Source: an uncultured Ruminococcus sp. (GTDB taxonomy: Bacteria; Bacillota; Clostridia; Oscillospirales; Ruminococcaceae). From it: a DNA stretch of 14,940 nucleotides. Every line of letters begins with the position of its first letter. Within the stretch, counting starts at the first letter, position 1. Below are positions 1-8,001 of this stretch, in pieces. Where the stretch lies: positions 1 to 14,940 of the forward strand of contig CALGTT010000013.1 in assembly GCA_937901485.1 (NCBI GenBank), read 5' to 3'. The position numbers were made by a program, and so were the translations under genes. The notes under the pieces are model-generated. The model searched no databases, was not told the origin of the DNA, and saw only the letters and a list, made by a program, of their open reading frames with translations.

Positions 1-96
1 CGAAGACGCAATTGCAGCCTGTGGAAGCATGGAAATGCCCATTACCAGTGACAAAACAGCACTCAAGAGTTTACTCTTACGCATTTTTGTTTTCAT
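1..96 (-). CDS. Secreted protein, N-terminal fragment (signal peptide only)
   Basis: A reading frame starts at the ATG at 94-96 (minus strand) and stays open for 32 codons to the window edge. It begins MKTKMRKSKLLSAV, so it has a basic N-region. A hydrophobic core (LLSAVLSLVMGISML) follows, then an AIA-S-S stretch that suits signal peptidase I cleavage around residue 30. A good Shine-Dalgarno sequence (GAAAGGTGG, minus-strand reading of 105-113) sits 8 bases upstream. The mature protein is outside the window, so its function cannot be read. The gene is divergent from the two-component system at 363 and shares its upstream region, so it could be a target of that system (inference). Confidence 0.7.
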   Translation of the reverse strand, partial: MKTKMRKSKLLSAVLSLVMGISMLPQAAIASS

Positions 97-255
97 AGTA
101 TCTGCCACCTTTCATTAATTTTGCTGCCGAAGCAGCGAGGTCATTTGAATACACTGCACATCATTTTTTGGGGTTTCCCCATCTTCTATTTTCATTATAG
201 CATATAACCCTTGAAAATTTCTTGAATATTTTAGAAATTTTTTAAACTTTTGTTT

Positions 256-282
256 CGCATTTTTGAACATCCGAAAAATGCG
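256..282. promoter_or_regulatory. Inverted repeat, candidate operator between divergent genes
   Basis: CGCATTTTT (256-264) and AAAAATGCG (274-282) form a perfect 9-bp inverted repeat with a 9-nt spacer. Beyond the arms, TGTTT on the left matches the complement of ACAAAACA on the right with a small gap. The repeat lies just upstream of the -35 box of the response-regulator promoter and no gene ends here, so an operator is more likely than a terminator. Binding by the neighbouring OmpR-type regulator is inference. Confidence 0.4.
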
Positions 283-292
283 ACAAAACACA

Positions 293-321
293 TTGCAATT
301 TCGTGAGAAATATAGTATAAT
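293..321 (+). promoter_or_regulatory. Sigma-A promoter of the two-component operon
   Basis: TTGCAA (293-298) and a perfect TATAAT (316-321) are separated by 17 bases. The -10 box lies about 40 bases upstream of the response-regulator start at 363, which has an AAGGGAG ribosome binding site at 349-355. Confidence 0.75.
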
Positions 322-362
322 GAAGATGGAATCTTTTACAAAATCATGAAGGGAGAAATACG

Positions 363-1052
363 ATGCGTATTCTTGTCATAGAAGATGATAAAATGCTTTC
401 CATGGTGCTCTGCGAGCTGCTCCGGCAGGAGGGGTATCAGACGGATACCGCATTTGCCGGCGATACAGGGCTTGACTGTGCACTTTCGGGCATTTATGAT
501 GTGATCGTGCTCGATGTGATGCTTCCGCGGATGGATGGCTTTGCCGTCCTGCGCCGTCTGCGGCAGGAGGGGATCCGGACTCCCGTTCTGATGCTCACGG
601 CAAGGGCACAGATCGAAGATAAGGTCACAGGACTTGACGGCGGCGCGGATGATTACATGACAAAGCCGTTCAACACCACCGAGCTGCTTGCGCGTGTCAG
701 GGCACTGTCACGCCGAAGTACCACGGAATTTGTTGATTCCTCCATCCATTGTGAGGATATTGTTTTACATAAGGACACCCACGAGGTCCAGTGCGGCAGC
801 AGGAGCGTCAAGCTGACGAGCAAGGAGGCGGACATTCTGGAAATGTTCACAAGAAGCCACGGCAGAGTGGTTTCCAAGGATATGCTGACGCTGAAGATCT
901 GGGGCTATGATTCCGAGATCGAGTATAATTCCACGGAGGTCTATATTTCGTTCCTGCGCAAAAAGCTGAAGTCCATCGGCTCACAGATCAAGATCAAGGC
1001 TGTGCGCGGCGTAGGTTATCTTCTGGAGGAGCACCATGCAAACAGCGATTAA
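363..1052 (+). CDS. OmpR/PhoB-family response regulator
   Basis: This 229-residue DNA-binding response regulator is the output half of a two-component system. Residues 1-115 form a receiver domain with the acidic pocket E7-D8-D9, the phospho-acceptor D51 (VLDVMLPRMDG), T79 and K101 (TKPF). Residues about 125-225 form an OmpR-type winged helix; the VRGVGYLLE motif near the C-terminus is typical of the family. The start is supported by AAGGGAG 7 bases upstream and by the promoter at 293-321. It overlaps the histidine kinase gene by 17 nt, so the two are co-translated and almost certainly cognate. The regulated genes are unknown; the divergent secreted protein at 1-96 is one candidate. The sequence does not tie it to a named system such as PhoPR or VanRS. 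Confidence 0.95.
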   Translation: MRILVIEDDKMLSMVLCELLRQEGYQTDTAFAGDTGLDCALSGIYDVIVLDVMLPRMDGFAVLRRLRQEGIRTPVLMLTARAQIEDKVTGLDGGADDYMTKPFNTTELLARVRALSRRSTTEFVDSSIHCEDIVLHKDTHEVQCGSRSVKLTSKEADILEMFTRSHGRVVSKDMLTLKIWGYDSEIEYNSTEVYISFLRKKLKSIGSQIKIKAVRGVGYLLEEHHANSD

Positions 1053-2730
1053 ACGCCTGCGGCGGAATATCATCCTGCTTTCCTTTGCGACCGCCTGTGC
1101 GATCATCCTCATCATGCTCGTCATCCTCAACGGACTAATGCGCAATTCCTACAATCACCAGATCCACACAGCGGCGGAGCTGATCTCACAGTCGGCTGTC
1201 CGCAAGGCAAAGGATGTGCAGTCGGAAACCATCGTTCTGTCCTCGCTTCCGCTTGACGGGGCAGGGGATTATGTGGTGATGCGCAATCCCATGGATGTGG
1301 AAAGCCTGACCATCCGCGGCACGATCTCATGCAGCAATCCGCAGGCGAACTGGTACAGTGCCGGCGGCGGCATTGTGGTGAAGTCGTACAGCGCGGACGG
1401 CAGAGAAAATTATTATTATCAGGAATATTCCTTTAATAATAATGTCAGCGAGATCACCATTGATTTCCCGACACCGGAACGCTTCCACGTTACGGGGCAG
1501 GCTCCCCCTTTTGAGGAAACGGAAATGGCACAGGATGTGTTCATGATCTCCCAGAAGTGGTGGGCATCCTCCAGTGAGCAGGAGGGAAGCTCCGATGCGA
1601 GCGTATCCCTTGCCCTTGAAAGCGTGACGCTGAATTATAAAGAAAATACGTCACTTTCCGGCTACACGGGCGGACTGATCCTGCGAAGCTATGATGAGAC
1701 ATTCGGCGGTGCAGTTCCGGAAACCGTGAGCAGTCAGCGCAGCTTCTTTCTGGTGACCAATCCCGACGGTGCGCTGCTGGAGATCAACAGCGGCAATCTG
1801 CCGGAGATGATACCGGAGGCGGATGCTTACGAGATCGTATCCCATACGGGCGGTGTGCTCCTCTATCAGGATACCAAATACCAGTATAAGCGGTTTACGG
1901 AAGATGACATGGAGATCCTTGTATTCGTCAGCACTGCGGAACGGCAGGAATCCCTGAGCCGACTTGCGCTGTATTCTGCCTGCATCGGCATTGCCGCCGC
2001 TTTGCTTCTGTTTGTCATGATCTATTTTGCATCCGGCAAGATCGTCGAGCATGTTTCTGTCAGCTATGAAAAGCAGAACCAGTTCATTGCCAACGCAAGC
2101 CATGAGCTGAAAACGCCCATCACGGTGATCTCTGCAACAGCGGACATACTTCTGCGCCGTCAGCAGGATGACCAATGGCTGCTGACGATCAAGGGGCAGA
2201 CCGAAAAGATGCAGCGGCTTTTGCAGGAGATGTTACAGCTCACGCGCATGAACACGGTGATCGGACAGCCGCAGAATTTCAGCAGGTTTGATCTTTGTGA
2301 GACTGCGGAAAAGGTCGCACTCTATTTTGAAGCCAGATTTTATGAAGCGCAGAAGGTTCTGGTCACCGATTTTCCGGAACGCCTGATGTTCTACGGCGAT
2401 GAGAACCGCATCGAGGAGATGATCAACATCCTTCTGGACAATGCGGTGAAGTATTCGGACAGCAAAGCCATTGTCCGCCTGAAGCTTGCCGCCAATAAAA
2501 ACAACGTCATTCTGACCTGCTCGAACCCCTGCCGTGATTTTGATGAGGAACACGCGACGCATCTGTTTGAACGCTTTTACCGCAGTGATACGGCGCATTC
2601 CGATGAAACCGAGGGATTCGGTCTTGGTCTTTCCATTGCACAGCTGATCGCCGTTCAGCACAACGGCAGCATTTCCGTTTCCTATGCACATGGAGAAGCC
2701 GCGTTTCAGATCGTTCTGCCGCTGAGATGA
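1036..2730 (+). CDS. Membrane sensor histidine kinase
   Basis: This 564-residue sensor kinase is the partner of the regulator that overlaps its 5' end. Transmembrane helix 1 spans about residues 12-34 and helix 2 about 310-332. They enclose a large extracytoplasmic region of about 275 residues that I do not recognise. The H-box HELKTPI carries the phosphorylated H356. The N-box has N469 (LLDNAVKYSD), and the G-box GFGLGLS lies at 527-533, so the HisKA and HATPase_c parts look intact. Only about 20 residues separate helix 2 from the H-box region, so a HAMP domain seems to be missing. GGAGGAG at 1025-1031 is the ribosome binding site. The signal sensed cannot be inferred. The operon ends at the terminator at 2781-2812. 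Confidence 0.93.
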   Translation: MQTAIKRLRRNIILLSFATACAIILIMLVILNGLMRNSYNHQIHTAAELISQSAVRKAKDVQSETIVLSSLPLDGAGDYVVMRNPMDVESLTIRGTISCSNPQANWYSAGGGIVVKSYSADGRENYYYQEYSFNNNVSEITIDFPTPERFHVTGQAPPFEETEMAQDVFMISQKWWASSSEQEGSSDASVSLALESVTLNYKENTSLSGYTGGLILRSYDETFGGAVPETVSSQRSFFLVTNPDGALLEINSGNLPEMIPEADAYEIVSHTGGVLLYQDTKYQYKRFTEDDMEILVFVSTAERQESLSRLALYSACIGIAAALLLFVMIYFASGKIVEHVSVSYEKQNQFIANASHELKTPITVISATADILLRRQQDDQWLLTIKGQTEKMQRLLQEMLQLTRMNTVIGQPQNFSRFDLCETAEKVALYFEARFYEAQKVLVTDFPERLMFYGDENRIEEMINILLDNAVKYSDSKAIVRLKLAANKNNVILTCSNPCRDFDEEHATHLFERFYRSDTAHSDETEGFGLGLSIAQLIAVQHNGSISVSYAHGEAAFQIVLPLR

Positions 2731-2761
2731 TGGAAGGCGTTATGTTTTTGGCGTGTGAATT

Positions 2762-2777
2762 GTATCGTCAACGATAC
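2762..2777. repeat. Short inverted repeat before the terminator
   Basis: GTATCGT and ACGATAC (2762-2768 and 2771-2777) form a 7-bp perfect inverted repeat around a CA centre, just upstream of the terminator of the kinase operon. It could be an operator or part of the 3' UTR fold. No function is shown by the sequence. Confidence 0.3.
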
Positions 2778-2780
2778 GTC

Positions 2781-2812
2781 AGCCCCTCCTTTTCATGGAG
2801 GGGCTTCATTTT
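2781..2812 (+). terminator. Rho-independent terminator of the two-component operon
   Basis: AGCCCCTCC (2781-2789) pairs perfectly with GGAGGGGCT (2797-2805) across a 7-nt loop and is followed by TCATTTT. It lies 50 bases after the kinase stop codon and separates this operon from the methyltransferase. Confidence 0.85.
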
Positions 2813-2825
2813 GCGTTCTGCCGCC

Positions 2826-2854
2826 TTGTCAAAATCAAAAAAATATGCTATAAT
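2826..2854 (+). promoter_or_regulatory. Promoter of the pglX-like gene
   Basis: TTGTCA (2826-2831), a 17-base spacer and TATAAT (2849-2854), with an extended -10 TGC directly before the hexamer. The -10 box is about 33 bases upstream of the preferred start at 2887. The block at 2841-2855 recurs with one mismatch in front of the gene at 5940. Confidence 0.75.
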
Positions 2855-2886
2855 ATACAATATATTCCATGAAAGCAGGTGTCCCC

Positions 2887-5877
2887 ATGAATCGTGCTGT
2901 CCTGAAACAGATCGCCATGCGCAGCAAAGCCGTTCTTCTTGACGAGATCCGTCCGCTGACGGAACAGCCGCAGGAAGCGGCATATTTTGCGGCTCTCTGG
3001 TTCATGCGTCTGACCGCACTGCGCTTCATGGATGCCAATGGATGGCTGCCCGATGCAAAGCCCCTGTTCCCTGACGGCTGCACCGGTGCGCGTGTGGATG
3101 CCCTCTGCCGGCAGCTTGCGCGTACGCCTGCCCTGTACGGTCTGTTTGGTGAGGATGCCGGCGCATATCTGCCCGATACCGTTCTGGCAGCGGACGGCGC
3201 GTTTTTCTCTCAGATCATGCAGATCCCCCAAGCCCAGTGGCAGAGCTTTCCGGAGCTGCTCGGCTGGCTGTATCAGTATCAGAATACACAGGCACGCGAG
3301 GATGCCTTCCGTCAGCCGAAAATCCTGCCGGAACAGATCCCTGCGGCAACACAGATGTTCACCCCCGACTGGATCGTCCGCTTTATGACGCAGAACGCGC
3401 TCGGTGCACTCTGCAAAGCTCCCGAAAGCTGGCGGTACTGCATCCCCGAAGCCCCGCAGCCGCCGCAGGTGCTGCGCATTCTTCAGGAGAATGCCGCGCC
3501 GCACAGAAGCCCTGCGGAGCTGACCGTGATTGATCCCTGCATGGGCACGGGGCATATCCTTGCCTATGTATTCGATGCCCTCATGGAGCTGTATCTGCGT
3601 GAGGGCTTTGCGCCGGAGAATGCCGCTGTGCGCATTCTTGCACATAATCTCTGCGGACTTGACCTTGACCGCAATGCCTGTGCGCTTGCGGCGTTCGTGC
3701 TCATGATGAAAGCACGGCATTTTGATGCGGACATCCTTTCCAAGGACATCCGTCCGAAGCTGCGGCATTTTGCGGATATCGGCAGGGAGGGCGTGCCGGA
3801 GGAGTTTGCGGATGCGCAGATATTCGGCTCACTTCTGCGCCCTGCGCCGCCGTGCGCCGGTCTGCCGGAGGAGGCTGCGGAGCTTGCGCAGATGCTCACA
3901 CGCCAGTACGATGCCGTCATCACCAATCCGCCCTACATGAGCGGCAGCAGCATGAATCCCGCGCTTTCGGCATTTGTCCGCAGACACTACCCCGACAGCA
4001 AATCCGACCTTTTTGCGGCATTCATGGAACGCTGCACGGAAATGACCGCGCCGCACGGCTGCTGTGCAATGATCACCCAGCATTCGTGGATGTTCCTTTC
4101 GAGCTACGAAAAGCTGCGCCGGAAGATGCAGAACTATACCATGCGCAGTATGGTGCATCTGGGAGCGCGGGCGTTCGCGCAGACGGATGTGGGCATCATC
4201 GTCCAGACCACTGCCTTTGTCTGCATGGGAAGTCATGTGCCGGACTACCGCACGACCTATCTTGACCTGACGGATGCGGAGGACAAGGAACGCGCGTTTT
4301 TCGATGGCGGCAAACGCTATATCTGCGATATTTCGCGTTTTTCCGGCATTGCCGGAGAGCCGCTGTGCTACTGGGTGAGCGACCGGATGCGCGAGCTTCT
4401 GCAAAGACCGCGGCTTGGGGCGCAGTGCCGCATCTGTCAAGGCATGACGACCTCGGACAACCGCCGTTTTCTGCGGCTCTGGCATGAAGTGCCGCCGGGG
4501 GAGATCGCGTTCGGCTGTGCGGATGCACAAGCGGCGGCAGCATCGGGGAAACGCTGGTTTCCCTATAATAAGGGCGGCAAGGTGCGCCGCTGGTACGGCA
4601 ATCACACGCATGTGGTGGATTTCTACCAAAACGGCGCAGAAATGCGTGCATTCCACGCAGAGCTGAACAAGACACATTCCGGCGGACGCATCAAGAACGA
4701 GAAAATGTACTTCCGTCCGGCGGTAACATGGACGTTCATCACAGAAAGCGACCGCTTCGGTGTGCGCTTTCAGCCGGAGGGCTTTCTGTTCGATGTATCC
4801 GGCTCGTGTCTGTTTCCGGAAATCACTGAAATGCTCTGGCAGATGGGCTTTCTCGCGTCAAAACCTGCGCTGGAGATCCTGCGGATCTATAACCCGACGA
4901 TGAATTTTCAGGTGGAAAACATCGCCGCACTGCCGTATCTTCCGCCGGATGAGAGCTGCCGTGCCGAGGTGGAACAGCTGGTTTCGGAGAATATCGCGAT
5001 CGCACGGGAGGACTGGGACAGCAGTGAGCAGAGCTGGGATTTCCGCTGTCATCCGCTGGTGCGTTCAGGCGTTTGCGGACTTGCAGAAGCATTTGCGCTC
5101 TGGGAGGCAGAGTGTGATGCGCGGCGTTTGCGGATGCAGCGCAATGAATGCCGACTCAATGCAATTTTCCTGCGCCTGTGCGGACTTGCGCAGGAGCTGG
5201 ATCCTGCTGTGCAGGCGGAGGAGCTTACACTGCACTCTGCCGAGGCTCTGACCGATATCCAAAGCTTTCTGTGTTTTGCTGTCGGCTGTATGTTCGGGCG
5301 TTACACGGTCGCAGACTATACACCGCTTGCGGAAAATTTTCTGCCGGAGCAGCAGTTTGTACCGGAGCTGGAGCGATTTCTGACGGCAGTGTACGGTGCA
5401 CGGACGCTGGAGGAAAATCTGGCATATATTGCCGCTTCTTTGGGGAAAACAGGGGATGCCCGTGAGGGCATTGCGCACTATTTTGCCGTGGGCTTCTATC
5501 CGGATCACTGCCTGAGCTGGCGGCATCGTCCGCTGTACTGGATGGCGGACAGCGGCAGGCGGCACGCGTGCAGGGGGCTGATGTACCTGCACCGGATGGA
5601 TGACGCACAGCTCGGACTGCTTGCCGATCATGCGCGGCGGCGCACGGAGGAGCTTGCTGCCGAAGCGGATGCACTGCGGCGCAGGGATGTCCGCCTGCCG
5701 AAGGAAGCCTTGCGGATAAAGCGGCGGCTCGCGCTTCTGGAGCAAAACAAAGCAGAGATCGCCGATTTCAGGGCGCGTCTTGCAAAGCTTGCCGGATCCG
5801 GTGCGCGGATCCTGCCGGATGACGGGATACAGCGGAATTACGAACGCTTCCGGAGCATTCTGGCAGCACTGCGGTAG
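2887..5877 (+). CDS. pglX: PglX-family (BREX type) adenine-specific DNA methyltransferase, solitary
   Basis: A predicted N6-adenine DNA methyltransferase of 996 residues, using S-adenosylmethionine. SAM-binding motif I is DPCMGTGH (D216-H223), followed by GLDLDRNACALA, and the catalytic motif IV is NPPY (347-350). Several stretches match BREX PglX specifically: WFMRLTALRFMDANGWLP near the N-terminus, LLGWLYQYQ, IPAATQMFTPDWIVRFM, PDSKSDLFAAF after NPPY, and a C-terminal RPLYWM then LPDDGIQRNYERF. The ATG at 2887 is preferred to the one at 2869 because AGCAGGTG precedes it at proper spacing and MNRAVLKQ resembles PglX N-termini. It is shorter than the roughly 1,200 residues I recall for BREX PglX. 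No brxA, brxB, brxC, pglZ or brxL gene lies within the window, and no PD-(D/E)xK nuclease motif was noticed, so a type IIG enzyme is less likely. Whether it acts in defence, or only methylates, is unknown. Confidence 0.85.
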   Translation: MNRAVLKQIAMRSKAVLLDEIRPLTEQPQEAAYFAALWFMRLTALRFMDANGWLPDAKPLFPDGCTGARVDALCRQLARTPALYGLFGEDAGAYLPDTVLAADGAFFSQIMQIPQAQWQSFPELLGWLYQYQNTQAREDAFRQPKILPEQIPAATQMFTPDWIVRFMTQNALGALCKAPESWRYCIPEAPQPPQVLRILQENAAPHRSPAELTVIDPCMGTGHILAYVFDALMELYLREGFAPENAAVRILAHNLCGLDLDRNACALAAFVLMMKARHFDADILSKDIRPKLRHFADIGREGVPEEFADAQIFGSLLRPAPPCAGLPEEAAELAQMLTRQYDAVITNPPYMSGSSMNPALSAFVRRHYPDSKSDLFAAFMERCTEMTAPHGCCAMITQHSWMFLSSYEKLRRKMQNYTMRSMVHLGARAFAQTDVGIIVQTTAFVCMGSHVPDYRTTYLDLTDAEDKERAFFDGGKRYICDISRFSGIAGEPLCYWVSDRMRELLQRPRLGAQCRICQGMTTSDNRRFLRLWHEVPPGEIAFGCADAQAAAASGKRWFPYNKGGKVRRWYGNHTHVVDFYQNGAEMRAFHAELNKTHSGGRIKNEKMYFRPAVTWTFITESDRFGVRFQPEGFLFDVSGSCLFPEITEMLWQMGFLASKPALEILRIYNPTMNFQVENIAALPYLPPDESCRAEVEQLVSENIAIAREDWDSSEQSWDFRCHPLVRSGVCGLAEAFALWEAECDARRLRMQRNECRLNAIFLRLCGLAQELDPAVQAEELTLHSAEALTDIQSFLCFAVGCMFGRYTVADYTPLAENFLPEQQFVPELERFLTAVYGARTLEENLAYIAASLGKTGDAREGIAHYFAVGFYPDHCLSWRHRPLYWMADSGRRHACRGLMYLHRMDDAQLGLLADHARRRTEELAAEADALRRRDVRLPKEALRIKRRLALLEQNKAEIADFRARLAKLAGSGARILPDDGIQRNYERFRSILAALR

Positions 5878-5880
5878 CAC

Positions 5881-5909
5881 TTGTTTTTTTCGCGGAAATA
5901 TGCTACAAT
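5881..5909 (+). promoter_or_regulatory. Promoter of the DUF6106-like gene
   Basis: TTGTTT (5881-5886), a 17-base spacer and TACAAT (5904-5909) with extended -10 TGC. It begins 4 bases after the methyltransferase stop codon, so the downstream gene need not depend on readthrough. Confidence 0.65.
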
Positions 5910-5939
5910 AGTAGAAATGTTATTTATGGAGGAATCAGA

Positions 5940-6464
5940 ATGGATCAGTTTGCTGAACAGCTTGTCAAGAAAATTACTACCTCACAGGACGACCTGAAGA
6001 AAGGCATTCTCATTGCCGCCGCCGTCCTGCTCACCCTTTTTTCGCTGTATCTGACGTTTTTTGTGATCCCCATTGCAGTGGTGCTGCCCGTGGGCATCGT
6101 GTACCTTGCAATCTATGCGTTCAAGCTGCTGAATGTGGAATATGAATACTCCTGCACCAACGGTACGCTGGATATTGACAAGATCCTCGGACAGACAAAG
6201 CGCGTGGAGATGCTGACGATCGACGTATCCGCGTTCACGGTGTTCGGAAAGGAAGGGGAATGCGAGAAGTCCGCGGAGGATCTGACGACCTTCTCGGCAG
6301 TGGGCATTTCGATGATGGGGGACGAGGAGGATATTGAAACCTATTACGCAGAATTCGACCACCCCGACCACGGCAAATGCTGCCTGTACTTTACCCCCGA
6401 TGACAGAATGCGCGAGGTGATCGTGCCGTTTCTGCCGAGGACGCTGAGGAGGCAGAGAGTCTGA
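5940..6464 (+). CDS. DUF6106-like two-helix membrane protein
   Basis: A 174-residue protein of unknown function. Two closely spaced hydrophobic helices (about residues 22-43 and 44-62) are followed by a soluble domain beginning VEYEYSCTNGTLDIDKI, then a stretch with TIDVSAFTVFGK and a C-terminal part rich in acidic residues. This layout and the EYEY...TNG-LDIDKI motif resemble a Firmicutes family I know as DUF6106; that assignment rests on memory of the motif. There is no signal peptide, so the soluble part is probably cytoplasmic (inference). The start is fixed by GGAGG at 5928-5932, 7 bases upstream, and the gene has its own promoter. No functional link to the flanking methyltransferase or NAD(P)HX repair genes is evident beyond the similar promoter. 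Confidence 0.75.
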   Translation: MDQFAEQLVKKITTSQDDLKKGILIAAAVLLTLFSLYLTFFVIPIAVVLPVGIVYLAIYAFKLLNVEYEYSCTNGTLDIDKILGQTKRVEMLTIDVSAFTVFGKEGECEKSAEDLTTFSAVGISMMGDEEDIETYYAEFDHPDHGKCCLYFTPDDRMREVIVPFLPRTLRRQRV

Positions 6465-6470
6465 ACGTTC

Positions 6471-6495
6471 CCCTGCCGTAAGGCAGGGAATTTTT
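6471..6495 (+). terminator. Hairpin terminator or attenuator before nnr
   Basis: CCCTGCC (6471-6477) pairs with GGCAGGG (6482-6488) around a GTAA loop, extended by TT/AA beyond a one-base bulge, then TTTTT at 6491-6495. It follows the stop of the upstream gene by 6 bases. The AGGAGG of the next gene begins only 5 bases after the T-run, so no room is left for a separate promoter between them. Confidence 0.7.
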
Positions 6496-6514
6496 AAAAA
6501 AGGAGGAACACCCC

Positions 6515-7999
6515 ATGCATCTCGTCACACCCAAACAAATGCAGCAGCTCGAACAGCTCACCGACCTGTCGGGCGTATCCTACGCCGAAATGATGGAGCG
6601 TGCCGGCATAGCACTTGCTTCGTTCATCCGTTCGCGTGCGCCGGAATCCTCCCGTGCCGTGCTCCTTGCCGGAACGGGCAACAACGGCGGCGACTGCTAC
6701 GTTGCTGCTCATTACCTCCGCCTTGCCGGATGGCAGGTGCAGGTGCTCGCGCCCTTTGGTGCACCGAAAACCGCGATCTCCCAAGCTGCCGCCGACCGCG
6801 TTCATGCGGACGGCATCCCTGTGACCTCCGCACCCGATGATTTCTTCCGCACGGCGCAGGTCGCGGCGGATGGTCTGTTCGGCACGGGCTTCCGCGGTGC
6901 ACTGCCCGAAGCTGCCGCTGACCTGCTCGCGCCGCGCGAAGGACAGCTGCGCATTGCGGTGGATATCCCCAGCGGCGGGAACGGTCTGACAGGCTGGGCG
7001 GATGCACCGACCTTTCCGGCTCATGCCACTCTTACCTTCGGCGCGGTCAAGCGCGGCATGACGCAGTACCCCCTCCGGCAGTTCTGCGGGGAGATCGTCT
7101 GCGCGGATATCGGCATTCCGGCGGATGCCTTTGCAAGACTCGACACCCCGACCGCATTCCTCCTCGATGAAAACTGTCCCGATCTTCCGGCAGTTTCCCC
7201 CGATGCGCACAAGAACCGCCGCGGACATCTTCTCACAGCCGCAGGAAGTATCCGGATGCGCGGTGCATGTGCACTTGCCGCAGAAGCTGCCATGCGCAGC
7301 GGCGCAGGACTTGAAACGGTCGCTTCCGCAGAGGCGGCACTGCAGGTCATTGCCGCGCGTGTGCCGGAATGTATGTGCCTGCCGATGCTGACCGATGATG
7401 CGGGATTTTTCCGCAATGCAGAAAACCATGCACTGCTCCGCAGTGCCCTTGACGGCAAGACCGCGCTCCTCATCGGGTGCGGCATGGGCGTGACGGAGGA
7501 TACCCGAAATCTGACAAAATTCCTCCTCGCGGAGAGCACCTGTCCCGTGATTCTCGACGGGGATGGTCTGAATGCGGTGTGCACCTGCATAGAATGCATA
7601 CCAAGGGGACGAACCATCCTCACGCCCCATCCTGCGGAGGCGGCAAGACTGCTCGGCATGGAAACCGCGCAGGTGCAGGCTGACCGCTTTGCGGCGGCGC
7701 AGCGGCTTGCAGAACAAACGGGCGCGGTCATTGCCCTGAAAGGGGCTGGCACGATCGTGACGGACGGCATCCGCACAGCGGTGTGCACCGCGGGCAATGC
7801 GGGCATGGCAAGAGCCGGCAGCGGTGATGTCCTTGCAGGCATCACAGCATCCCTTGCGGCGCAGGGGATGGAGCTGTTTGACGCGGCATGTGCGGCGGTT
7901 TCCCTCCACGCACGCGCCGGAGATGCCGCCGCGGCGCATCTGCCCCTGCATTACATGCTGCCGCAGGATCTGATCGGGCATTTACGGGAAGTATTGTAA
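6515..7999 (+). CDS. nnr: Bifunctional NAD(P)HX epimerase / ADP-dependent NAD(P)HX dehydratase
   Basis: A metabolite-repair enzyme of 494 residues, the usual length for the fused form. The N-terminal YjeF_N domain (about 1-210) interconverts R and S NAD(P)H hydrates; it shows the GTGNNGGD loop at 53-60. The C-terminal carbohydrate-kinase-like domain (about 225-494) uses ADP to dehydrate S-NAD(P)HX back to NAD(P)H; it shows NRRGHLL after H232, LDGDGLNAV at 347-355, LTPHP at 369-373 and the catalytic GSGD at 435-438. AGGAGG at 6501-6506, 8 bases upstream, fixes the start. It is a cytoplasmic housekeeping enzyme. Transcription probably depends partly on passage through the hairpin at 6471-6495. 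Its stop codon is one base from the left TA of the mobile-element-like repeat. Confidence 0.95.
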   Translation: MHLVTPKQMQQLEQLTDLSGVSYAEMMERAGIALASFIRSRAPESSRAVLLAGTGNNGGDCYVAAHYLRLAGWQVQVLAPFGAPKTAISQAAADRVHADGIPVTSAPDDFFRTAQVAADGLFGTGFRGALPEAAADLLAPREGQLRIAVDIPSGGNGLTGWADAPTFPAHATLTFGAVKRGMTQYPLRQFCGEIVCADIGIPADAFARLDTPTAFLLDENCPDLPAVSPDAHKNRRGHLLTAAGSIRMRGACALAAEAAMRSGAGLETVASAEAALQVIAARVPECMCLPMLTDDAGFFRNAENHALLRSALDGKTALLIGCGMGVTEDTRNLTKFLLAESTCPVILDGDGLNAVCTCIECIPRGRTILTPHPAEAARLLGMETAQVQADRFAAAQRLAEQTGAVIALKGAGTIVTDGIRTAVCTAGNAGMARAGSGDVLAGITASLAAQGMELFDAACAAVSLHARAGDAAAAHLPLHYMLPQDLIGHLREVL

Positions 8000-8001
8000 T
8001 A

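Noticed and set aside
363..2730. Naming the two-component system (for example VanRS or PhoPR)
   Set aside because: Only generic OmpR/HisKA motifs are visible; no resistance, phosphate or other target genes lie alongside.
2869..2886. Six extra N-terminal residues of PglX from the ATG at 2869
   Set aside because: That ATG is only 15 bases after the -10 box and lacks a ribosome binding site, whereas AGCAGGTG sits correctly before the ATG at 2887.
2848..3768. A 306-codon minus-strand frame opposite pglX
   Set aside because: No family motif, no convincing start signal, and the plus strand encodes conserved PglX sequence throughout.
6494..7981. A 495-codon open frame on the minus strand opposite nnr
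   Set aside because: It mirrors a well-conserved enzyme in GC-rich codons, has no recognisable motif and is rich in Cys/Arg/His as antisense shadows are.
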